Positions 1 to 8,500 of a DNA stretch of 56,051 nucleotides are shown piece after piece (the stretch's first letter is position 1; each line of letters begins with the position of its first letter). Below the pieces are notes generated by a model that saw only the letters and a list, made by a program, of their open reading frames with translations, was not told the DNA's origin and did no database searches. Source of the stretch: Ascoidea tarda (nom. inval.) (taxonomy: Eukaryota; Ascomycota; Saccharomycetes; Ascoideales; Ascoideaceae); assembly GCA_030560485.1 (NCBI GenBank), contig JAKTTS010000038.1, forward strand, positions 1-56,051, given 5' to 3'. A program made the translations under genes and the position numbers.

Positions 1-353
1 AATATGCACTTGATTTCTAGCGTCGGTATAGCAATATAGTGATCAATTCATTGATTGTTGCAAATTGTAAGGATACACTCGAATGAGGCAATTGGATTCT
101 GTTTCACTGGTGTATGATTGAGTTCAGACTATTAGAACCATAAGCGTTGGCAGGGAATATTTTGCATTTGAATATACACCTCAGTGTCTTTTGTATAATA
201 GCAATATAGTTTGGGACAGGATACCATTTGTTGAATGTACTCCAAATTGTTGGGTTTCTGAAGAGTAGAAAATTTTATTAGAATGTCACCATCTATCGTT
301 TTGTTCTCCTTTTTTTGTTGAAGTATGCCGTTTTTGGGGATCCATATCATCAT
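1..353 (-). pseudogene. APH-fold kinase relic (copy 2), running off the left window edge
   Basis: On the minus strand the frame from 353 downward reads an N-lobe with CPKLYCYYTKD followed by VYIQMQNIP. It aligns with PKIYDYYTKDSKFYIEM at 1480-1550 in copy 1 and fits the 'P.vydyy....yi.Mey.pG' stretch of the APH/choline-kinase fold. After a few interruptions the same frame continues as VKQNPIASFECILTICNN and DHYIAIP, which matches the copy near 7.2 kb. The catalytic half would lie left of position 1. It starts about 80 bases after the end of a small-protein relic on the same strand (431-766), so the two formed a tandem pair. It is decayed, with about three interruptions visible here. The family call rests on motif pattern only. 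Confidence 0.6.
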
Positions 354-430
354 ATCAATACAAACCTTTTGTGATTTTGTTCACTATGTATCAATGCGCA
401 GGGTCTACTTTTAGGTTTGAAACATATTAC

Positions 431-766
431 TTAAATTAAATTCAATGGATCACCATAGCAATTTCGACAACTGATGAATCTGTCCCTTCTGACGTCTATC
501 ATCGATTGCCTTAGGGAGACAGGTATACTTCTGATTCTTGCCTCAAACTCTGTCTTACTATATTTAATCTTCTTAATGAAAGTTATTGAGCCCTGAATAT
601 AGGTAAGAGAATTCAAATAGTCTTAATTTAATAATTTTCGGAAACTAAAACCAGCAGCAGGAGAACCAACATGATGTAAATCGAACCATGATGGGGAGAG
701 CTGAAGAAAAACCCCAATATAATCAACATTCTCTTGACCGTAAAATTCAACACTAAAAGCTTTCAT
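431..766 (-). pseudogene. Decayed paralog of the small protein encoded at 6795-7169
   Basis: Read on the minus strand from an ATG at 766, a single frame of 112 codons with one interruption aligns along almost its full length with the intact small protein at 6795-7169. Shared blocks are VEF.GQ, D.I..FL...P..F, GSPA.GF.F, TYI.GS, YS..EF, a Pro-containing S(V/I)P turn and a CRN near the C-terminus. The N-terminal dozen residues of the intact protein are missing or unrelated. It is followed on the same strand by an APH-kinase relic, giving the gene pair seen in this zone. The alignment is visible by eye; the function of the family is unknown to me. Confidence 0.75.
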
Positions 767-1368
767 TTTTATGAAGTAAATTTTTTTTCGATCTAATTAT
801 CAAAACCAATTTAGTTGGAAATAAATTCAAATACTGATTAAAGCAAATAAATTAAAGCAGTAAAAATCAGTCAAAACAAATTGAAAATATTTATATATGA
901 TCAAAAGGTTTTCTAATAACTAAATCAAAAGGAAGTAATATTAATTTTTGAAATCTGGTTAAATTGAGTGTTTTTGAAGTAAAATAAGAATCATTTATAA
1001 CAACCTAAGATAAAACTAAAACAGAACTAACACATATAGCAGAGAAGTATTAAAAACACATTTGAAAATAAACTATTTTCCCAAATCAAACTAATGAATC
1101 TCCAAAACTATTCAAAGGAACTAAACTATTTGGGCCTATGACGAATTTTGATAAATGTCAATTGTGGTCTGCTGAGTTTTGTTGCGATGGATCTTTTAAT
1201 CGACTTTTGGTGAACAGATCCTGGATGCCAAATGCGACAATATTTTTAAAATCCTAAATGTGTGAAGTTTGATATTCCCATATTCTTACCATATGAAACA
1301 AATAGATCTTAAGAGGTTTTGAATTTTTTTTTAGTTGTTCTATAATCAAAAAAATAAAAAAAACTAAG

Positions 1369-2096
1369 ATGAAAGATATAAAGATTGTTGATGATCAAGT
1401 GATAAAGTGCACTTCCCATCAAGAGGCACGTAATTTAGAATGCGTGCAAAAAAAAAGTATGTTGTCCCAAGATCTATGACTATTACACAAAGGACTCCAA
1501 ATTCTATATAGAAATGGAGTATATTCCTGAAAAAATGTTGTGCTATTTTGGCAGAATTGAGTAAAGAACAGAAATAGATTGTTACAGAAAATATAGTCAA
1601 TAAATTTTATAAGCTAAAAAAAGAAACAGTGAATGAAATATGTGGCATTAATGATACTGTTATTGAAGATCTTTATTTCGTGCAATTGAAATTTGAATCC
1701 GAAAAAAAGTTTAATAAGCATATTTGATCATTTATTCAAATTAACAAGAAGTTAAATAGATTGATATGTGAGGTTTTACCCACTAATAGCACAATTTGTC
1801 TTTCTCATGGAGAATTGATTTTTGAAAATATTATAGCAAGAGAAGATTTAACTGTTATATTCATCAATTGGGAGTGTATGGGTTTTCTAGCAGAATATTG
1901 AAATTTGATGAAACCTTTTATCTATAATTTCTTTGATCATGAACCTTCTGCACGTTTTGTATTTTAAGATGATGTAGATAAGAATGCCTTAATGATTTTT
2001 GACTATGTTAAAGATTTAATGTGGTATGAATTCAAAGAGGAGTGAAGATTAATTTTGAGATTTTTATCTAATTACGTAGTGTTATTTTTGTTATAA
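1369..2096 (+). pseudogene. APH-fold (phosphotransferase) kinase relic, copy 1
   Basis: From an ATG at 1369 the N-lobe reads KIVDDQVIK, an EARNLE helix, then PKIYDYYTKD and FYIEMEYIP. The second half continues in another frame: LSKEQK, then ICLSHGELIFENII, LTVIFINWECMGF, AEY, and NLMKPFIYNFFDHEPSA. This is the APH (PF01636-type) layout: HG(D)L..(E)N as the catalytic loop, I(D)WE..G as the metal-binding loop, then the 'PEYW' helix. Both key Asp positions are changed here (HGE and INW). About six interruptions and at least one frame change are present, so it is a pseudogene. APH kinases of this type form large families in filamentous fungi and are uncommon in budding yeast (general knowledge). 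The true 3' end is uncertain. Confidence 0.75.
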
Positions 2097-4475
2097 GAAG
2101 GTTTTACTCTTATGACAACACCTCTTATTTTTAATACATTTAACATTAAATATTACAGAAGAAGAAATCTCTCATGAAAGAATTGTCAAAATCATCAGCT
2201 TTAACTATGGTAATAATTCAAATGTATTAAACTGCAATGATATAGTTTTGCCTAAGTATTCAATCCAAAAAATTTTCAGTATTCAAACTAAATTTTAATA
2301 AACTTAAGATAAAGACCTCTACAATTGAATCTTCTTGACTGTTTCCTTGTAAATTTATCTTTTGAATAAACAATATTTTATACTTTCCACACAATTTTGA
2401 AATAGAAAATTAGCTTTATAATTTAAAGTTTAAAAGCTTTATCAAAAATACGTTTATTGGGAAGATTGAAACTTTGTAACTTGAATATATTGATAGATGT
2501 GTGACAAATAAAGTTTGGTAGAATAATAGAAGTAATATAATTTAGCCAATTTGGATTGTAGTAAAACAATTAAAATAGGTGTGGTTGAAATACAACTGAA
2601 ACCAGAATAATTATCTTAAAGAGGTACTCAAAACAAAGATTAAAAATCCTGTAGCCATATTTTTGGACAGATTTTGATTGTTAGTTTCCGTTATTAATAT
2701 AAAACTTTTTTTCAAGTCGCAGATAATAATATAATAATTAGTCAAACTTAAATTTAACATTGTGATTGGTAATAACAGCACATCAAGTGATGAGTTCAAG
2801 ACATAAATTTGTAAGAGTACAAAATAATCTAAATATGATTTTAGCCATTGATCTATTTTTCACAACAAATTGTTGAATTCTGACGATCAATCAAGTAGAT
2901 CAATAGTCAAAGCAAAGTTACTTTGACTGAAAAAGCATTGAAGCGAAGCTCTCTGGAAAAATAGTGGCTAAGTGGTTTGTCAAATTCAAAAGAAGCTACA
3001 ATATATATAACCAGATTAATCACCATTTCCTCAGAAATTGAGTAAATCTGTATTGTTTAATCATTTATGAGTAAGAAAATTAACAAACAACAATCTAATC
3101 TTACTCCCGTGGAGGATAGACCTCGTTAGCACTGTTTGCAGAAGTTGTAATGTTACCAAAATAATTATCAAATTGATTGTTTATTGATATATAGTGCAAA
3201 TCAAGTCAAAACAGCAAACAAAATATTAGATTAATCTCAATAAATATTACCGCTGCAATAATAAAAAGCCTATACCATTTACAAGAAGTTAAATAAATGA
3301 AATATTGAGACTCTGTTATTTGTTTTTGACATGTTAAATATTGGGGATTCTTCAAAGAGAACTGTTCAACTTCATCAGAAATCATTAAATTCTCTAATTA
3401 CTATTGATTAGATGCAAAATAGAAAAGCAGGTTTCAGTCAGTAAAAACTAACTTATCAACTCAAGATAAAATATAGATTTAGTACTCTCATTCAAGTTAT
3501 GTGAATTTAAAAATCACCATTTACGAAGACCAAAAAGTTAATTCATAGCACACATTTAATACACAACTAAGGGGTTGCTAGGAAAGTGTGGTTTAGAAAT
3601 TAGAACAAAAAGTTTGAAATAATCATAACTGTGATATAAGAAGTGAAAACAACAGGGAAACTAATACATCCTCTCAGAAAATTATCCAGCAACTGAAAAA
3701 ATTTAAGAAATATATTAAGAAACAAAATTTAATCTCAAAGGCTTAATAAGTTATGCTTGGGCAAATGATTATATTTCAATCCAACTTCATCTACCTGTTT
3801 AGTAATTCAGAAACATGACAGAAATATTATTAGTTTATTAGGTTGTAGATATACTTTAACTTCAATATGGGAAGTTGAAACAAATCAAAGGAAAATCAAC
3901 ACTTTTGTTTCAAGCACAATCCAATTGGTAATACTTTTGATTCGTGCTAAATTATATTTTTTTTCGCCCAAAGAATTTGAATCATATTAAAGAAAGCAGT
4001 TGCAATTCAGTTATTTATTACTTTTGGATTTGTGGATTAAGTAGTATAGTGACAAATGATAATAAATTTTCATTAACCTAGAATGACATTCATCAGCTTT
4101 ATATATTAGTAACAAGTTGAATGAAATACTTGCAACTCAAAATTTCTCTTACTCAGCTAATTTTCATTGGCTGTAAGTTCTCCCTGAAGTCACATAATCC
4201 GTTTTTTGTATATTTATTTTTTTTTTCTGTGACTGAAATAGTAATAATGTTCTGTGTTTATTGAAATTTTGGTTGACTTTTTAATATTTTAGTGTCTGCC
4301 ATTAGAACAATGAGAAGAGTTTTTTTTGCCAGTTTGTAGAGCAATTATCTTCAGGCTATTGATGGTGAATTGGTTGGTTTGATTGATGATTGCAGTATTC
4401 GAAATTATCTGATAATTTGGTAACAAAAATTAAAGCATTTAAATTTTCAAATTTTTTAATATTTCTATTACTTAA

Positions 4476-4503
4476 CATTTTTCATTTTTCATTTTTCATT
4501 TTT
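4476..4503. repeat. Tandem 7-bp repeat (CATTTTT)x4
   Basis: Four consecutive CATTTTT units, followed by one degenerate AATTTTT unit. It is a simple microsatellite in non-coding DNA. Confidence 0.9.
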
Positions 4504-5250
4504 AATTTTTATCTTGAAATAAAATTTATAGTCAGAAAAGCAACTATGTATGAGTGGTAAGGTACAAAATAATTTTAAAAGTATCAAAAAAGCAATTCTG
4601 AAAATTTATCTTTTGTTTTAAGTAAAATAAATAATGAATTGGGAGTTTGTACCATTAAAGTTACAACATTAAAATCTTAGATTTTTTATTTCAATAGGAA
4701 CTAAAAAGAAAACTAGCGGTAGAATTTTTTAATGAATGAAATCAATTTCGAAAGAGTTAAAATGTTTTCCAATTACCAAACGTCTTGGTTTGAAATACAA
4801 ATGCAAAGGAGTATCATGATTTTTAGAACTTGAATACCAATTGTTTAGTTTTACAAAATGAATAGTTTCGTATTTAGTACGTTGCATTCTTCTTTTAGGA
4901 TTTTTCTTTTCTCGATTCAGGATTTCCTTTTTTTGTTTCTATCTTTTTTATTATTGGTGATCGAATGGGTCTAAAACACAGAGTTGAAACTAAAAATTGT
5001 TTTCAAAACTGGTAGATAATGCTGAGTATTGCTCAAAGAGTTCAAATCCAGTGAAAACCAAAACAGCTTTAAGTTTCTAGGGTAGGAATCTCCAAAAAAA
5101 ATAACATATTCAAGCCAGTTTTGTGCTGAAGAGGTTCAATCTGTTTGTTGTTAATTCAAACATTTTCTACTTATTTGCCATGTTCTTTTCGTGCTCAAGC
5201 TAAAATAATTATATTACAATAGAAAACAAAAATATTTCTATGTGAAATTT

Positions 5251-5276
5251 GATAATTGATAATTGATAATTGATAA
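5251..5276. repeat. Tandem 7-bp repeat (GATAATT)x3.7
   Basis: Three full GATAATT units followed by GATAA, in non-coding AT-rich DNA. Confidence 0.9.
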
Positions 5277-5883
5277 AGGCTGAATAGATAATAACAACTG
5301 ATGATAGAGTTTTCTAAAAACCATTTAAGAAGTAGAAACGAAAAATCGTGACTCAAATAACTCAGCTTCATTTGGCATAACTCTTTTTGGTTTAGTAGCA
5401 ATCTTATAAGAAAATACAACAAAAAACCTGGGATGGCAATGCATCGTGTAATGAAACCAGTGTAATCAAATTTACCAAATATAAAACCAGAAGAGCTTAA
5501 AATTAAAGAAGAAAATTTTATCCAGCAATTAGTAAATCCTAATAAGGTCGAGTTGGTAATTTGACAAGAAAATAAGATGACACTTTTTGCTTGGTCTCAA
5601 GCACTTTCACAAAAAAAGATAAGTGACAATAACTGTGCTCCAGGAAAATAATCTGTTAATTGAAACAGCAGATATTATGTGGGACCAGAAATATCCATAT
5701 AAGCCGAAACTCAAAACAGAAAGCTGGCCATTAAAACGAATATAAAAGTATTGTGTTTGTTCTAGAGAAGATTTTTGGAGGAAAGCCCATTAGCAGATAG
5801 GTGGAACAACAATCTTAAGAAGAAATACACGTCTGAAAAAGGTTCACAAAATGTGAAAAAATGTGCAATACTGATATTGAATC

Positions 5884-5926
5884 AGATTGTGTTTCCAGAC
5901 TGTGTTTCCAGATTGTGTTTCCAGAT
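5884..5926. repeat. 13-bp tandem repeat (AGATTGTGTTTCC)x3.3
   Basis: Three near-identical 13-bp units (the middle one has C for T at position 4) followed by AGAT. It lies at the left edge of the GC-rich block with factor-site matches at 5.93-6.5 kb. Confidence 0.9.
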
Positions 5927-6010
5927 GTTAAATATTTGTTAGCATCACTGATACCAGCGAATCGCTGAAAAGGGGACGAGAGCCGAAGAAAGAAGCGAGC
6001 AAAGCCGTGG

Positions 6011-6017
6011 TTACCCG
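6011..6017 (+). promoter_or_regulatory. Reb1-type site TTACCCG
   Basis: Exact match to the Reb1 core TTACCCG, inside a GC-rich block flanked by AT-rich DNA. Reb1 is a general regulatory factor that clears nucleosomes and can block silencing. The Cbf1-like and Tbf1-like sites nearby raise the likelihood that it is functional. Confidence 0.5.
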
Positions 6018-6045
6018 CCGAGAAGAACCGATGTTGAGCTCTGGG

Positions 6046-6051
6046 CACGTG
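6046..6051. promoter_or_regulatory. Cbf1-type E-box CACGTG (GTCACGTG on minus strand)
   Basis: CACGTGAC is the reverse complement of GTCACGTG, a full RTCACGTG Cbf1 consensus. It is 29 bp from the Reb1-type site. The same RTCACGTG form recurs in the POP2 and HFI1 upstream regions of this window. Confidence 0.45.
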
Positions 6052-6233
6052 ACTGGCGCTTCTGGTCCGAGGGTGCTGAGGCTCGTTGCAACACAAACAC
6101 AAAAGGGAGTGGTGGATTCTGGCAAAAAAGACTGCCGAGCAGTTGTGCTGTTTTGTGCGCGGACCTTCGTGGGTCGTAACCGTAGGGCTTCCTATATTCC
6201 AATTCTCAGGGGTTTACACTCTAAGACCGTAAC

Positions 6234-6241
6234 TTAGGGCT
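6234..6241. promoter_or_regulatory. Tbf1-like TTAGGGCT site
   Basis: TTAGGGCT is the reverse complement of AGCCCTAA, matching the Tbf1 consensus (ARCCCTAA). Further TAGGGCT cores lie at 6183 and in the palindrome at 6475-6495. In S. cerevisiae, Tbf1 with Reb1 forms subtelomeric anti-silencing elements; that role here is an inference. Confidence 0.45.
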
Positions 6242-6474
6242 TTTTATGTAAACACGAAGAGAACTAGAAAAATGTATTGGAAGACTTGACCTCTTTCTTT
6301 CGAAATCGGTCAAATTACAACGCCTTTTATATAATTCTATGTTAGTATAAAGTAATTCATAATTGATAAAAATAAAATATTATAATTGTGGTTGTTTTGC
6401 TTCCTCTGCTATTCTTGCAGCCAATTTTCTGATGTATCGTTTTTCTGGCTGCACGAACTGGCTTCGGAGCAATC

Positions 6475-6495
6475 TAGGGCTATATTATAGCCCTA
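6475..6495. repeat. Perfect 10-bp inverted repeat with TAGGGCT cores
   Basis: TAGGGCTATA, one T, then TATAGCCCTA: a perfect palindrome with a single-base centre. It places two TAGGGCT cores in opposite orientation, which could seat two Tbf1-like proteins. It is not followed by a T-run that would suggest a terminator. Confidence 0.7.
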
Positions 6496-6677
6496 CAGAA
6501 GAGCAGTACGAACGGTGCACAGTGAGTTGTACGTGCAAGAGCAAACGAGTTCCGGATGTCACGCCGGCCACACTTGATAGGATGGACTCTCAAGACATGT
6601 CTTAACCCCAAAAAGTTATTCATACACAGTTCGCAAGTAGGAACAGATAGAGTCTTGTGAAGACTGCTGTAAAGATT

Positions 6678-6686
6678 TATATAAAA
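6678..6686 (+). promoter_or_regulatory. TATA box of the small-protein gene
   Basis: TATATAAAA lies about 110 bp upstream of the ATG at 6795, the usual distance in yeast. It indicates that the gene still has a core promoter. Confidence 0.55.
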
Positions 6687-6794
6687 GCGCTTCTTTCCTT
6701 CTTCTCTCTCAAGCTCAATTCCATCAGACAGTTCCAATTCTCTGTTGCAATTCCAAATTCGTTGCGATCACAGTCCACCAACCTCCTAAAAAAG

Positions 6795-7169
6795 ATGACA
6801 GATGCTGCTCCACCATACAACCTTTACAAGGTCGAATTCTTGGGTCAAGGCACCCAAGACCATATTGCTTTTCTTTTAGAAGTTGCTCCAAATCAGTTCA
6901 ACATTTATGATGTTTCTGGTTCTCCTGCTATTGGTTTTGAATTCCATTCTGCTGACGACTTTCGTTGTGAAGATGACTTTACATATATTGAAGGTTCAAA
7001 ACAATTGATTGGCACTATTGATTACAGTGTTGATGAGTTTATCGAGATTTTAAAATCAGTACCTCCTCCTCCAAAACAACGATTACAAGACGCCAAAAAA
7101 GGAAAAATTCTCAATTGTAGAAACTGGTTTGCTGATGCTAAAAGGGAAATTGAAAAGTATAGTAAATAG
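6795..7169 (+). CDS. Intact small protein of unknown function (124 aa), 'GSPA-GF / NCRNW' family
   Basis: The reading frame is open upstream to 6657, but no earlier ATG exists, so the start is the ATG at 6795 in an AAAAAAG-ATG context. The 124-aa protein has no signal peptide or membrane segment. Visible blocks are YKVEFLGQG, HIAFLLEV, FNIYDVSGSPAIGFEF, DFTYIEGSK, IGTIDYS, VPPPPKQR and NCRNWFADA. The layout (a strand with H.AF.L, a V.G.P..GF turn, an IG strand, a VPxPxxQ helix, then a C..W C-terminal helix) resembles small uncharacterised proteins I recall from filamentous ascomycetes, but I cannot name a domain. A decayed paralog lies at 431-766, and an APH-kinase relic faces its 3' end. The intact frame among relics implies recent or continuing selection. 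Confidence 0.75.
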   Translation: MTDAAPPYNLYKVEFLGQGTQDHIAFLLEVAPNQFNIYDVSGSPAIGFEFHSADDFRCEDDFTYIEGSKQLIGTIDYSVDEFIEILKSVPPPPKQRLQDAKKGKILNCRNWFADAKREIEKYSK

Positions 7170-7189
7170 TTCTGGTAATACCGAAATTT

Positions 7190-7345
7190 AGTAATTATCA
7201 TATACATGATTTTTAGTCTTGGTATACCAATGTAGTGATCAGCTCTTTCATTGTTGCAAAGTGTAACTATACACTGCAACAGGGCAACTGCTTTCTGTTT
7301 CACTAATGTTGATGATCTTTCATCAAGAATCCAGAAATTTGACTA
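7190..7345 (-). pseudogene. APH-fold kinase relic fragment (copy 3)
   Basis: On the minus strand the frame reads FWILDERSSTLVKQKAV, then LLQCIVTLCNNERADHYIG and IPRLK. It matches copy 2 at 1-120 both in protein (VKQ..., CI.T.CNN, DHYI.IP) and in DNA (for example TTGTTGCAAA.TGTAA and TTCTGTTTCACT). In the APH fold this is the helix between the hinge and the catalytic loop. No N-lobe or catalytic loop was found beside it, so only a short fragment survives. It is convergent with the intact small-protein gene, with about 20 bp between them. Confidence 0.6.
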
Positions 7346-8318
7346 GACAAAAGAGGCCGAATTTGCAAACTATTAAGATCCTATATTGAATATTCCAACC
7401 TAATTCGAGTATCTCTTTTATTTTTATCCAAAATTAAGCACTTAAAACAAACTGTATCTCTATGCCTTACTCTAGATGAAATGTCTATTTGTATTATTTC
7501 TTTATTTTTGAATAAACCATCATTACTTTCAATGTTTATACATTTTTTTGTAATATTTGGTGAAAACTTACTACATGCTTTGATCATAATTTTCAATATA
7601 ATAAGATAATGCAAACAAACTTAAAAACGTTTATTTTTTGACGTTTTGTTGATAAAAACACCATTCACCAATAATTTGGGAATAACCTGGTAAAAACAAT
7701 TTGAATTAACTAAACTGTTGAAAGCTGGAGGGAGAAGGAATATCTCATTAAAAAATACACAAAAAAGAAGGAAAAAAAAGGTTAGAAATCCCCAACATCA
7801 AGTAACCACTTGCTGAAGCTAAAGAACAGCTCCATTTCCTTTGAGTAACACTTGCATTTCGGTCTGTGCTCAACAAAGTGATCCAGAGGGACCTCCTGGA
7901 AAAGTTTTCAAAAGTATTCACCTCCAAATTTAATAACAACTCAGCATCATGTTAGGTTCTAGCCCAGTCATTTAACTATTGTTGTTGTTCAAAACAAATT
8001 TTAAAGAAAAAAAAGAACATTCACGAAGTGATTTTTCGGGTGTTGCTAGAATGAATGATTGCAAACAAGTCTCAACTGTGGGGCATTTCGTTTTTGTTTC
8101 CAGAGTTGTTGAAATATAAAGAGATCAGCTTCAGTTAACTCCCTTTTTTTACCTACATCAATAAAAAAACCAGGTCAGTGTATATATAGTTTAATGAATG
8201 TATATTACGAATGAAATTTCCTTGAGTCTGGCGATGCTTTGCAAAACAACGGGTATGCCTTTTGAAATCCGCTTCTCTGATTGGCCAGAATCGGCTCTCG
8301 ACTTCTTCGTCAGATTTA
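7346..8318. other. Intergenic region upstream of LYS2
   Basis: No supported gene. AT-rich with scattered short frames that show no recognisable family. It holds the distal LYS2 promoter; a CCAAT-type motif (ATTGGC on the plus strand) lies near 8280. Confidence 0.6.
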
Positions 8319-8325
8319 TGACTCA
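8319..8325. promoter_or_regulatory. Gcn4-type site TGACTCA upstream of LYS2
   Basis: Perfect TGACTCA palindromic core 176 bp upstream of the LYS2 ATG. LYS2 is under general amino-acid control in S. cerevisiae, so a Gcn4/bZIP site here fits. No exact Lys14 (TCCRNYGGA) site was seen. Confidence 0.7.
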
Positions 8326-8500
8326 CATCAAAGTACTTTTCTAAAAGAGCCCAAAATGAGAGATAACTACAGCTGGGAACCAATCTCCTCTGCTCAGTGT
8401 TACTTATACAGCAGCTTTTCATCTTCAGTTTTGTTAATAAAAACCACCTAGCCAAAAATCTCAGCCCAAACTCTCATTTTTGGATAACCCTTTCATCAAA

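Larger units (their letters stand above)
2097..5880. other. Gene-free AT-rich stretch
   Basis: I see no gene with coding character in these 3.8 kb. Frames are broken every 10-15 codons, as expected for random AT-rich DNA, and I could not match any stretch to a family. Short tandem repeats occur at 4476-4503 and 5251-5276. No LTRs, terminal inverted repeats or tRNA-like folds were recognised. With the kinase and small-protein relics on its left it looks like decayed subtelomere-type DNA, which is an inference. Confidence 0.6.

Noticed and set aside
2420-2960. Plus-strand frame that seems protein-like (YLKEVLKTKIKNPVAIF...) between stops
   Set aside because: Stop density is about one per nine codons, as expected for random AT-rich DNA, and I could match no family.
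5030-5060. tRNA T-loop-like GAGTTCAAATCC
   Set aside because: No acceptor, D or anticodon arms can be paired around it.
7381-7614. 77-codon minus-strand frame beside the kinase relic, considered as its N-lobe
   Set aside because: The RLEY stretch is suggestive, but the YDYY..D...YI.M.YIP blocks seen in the other two copies are missing.
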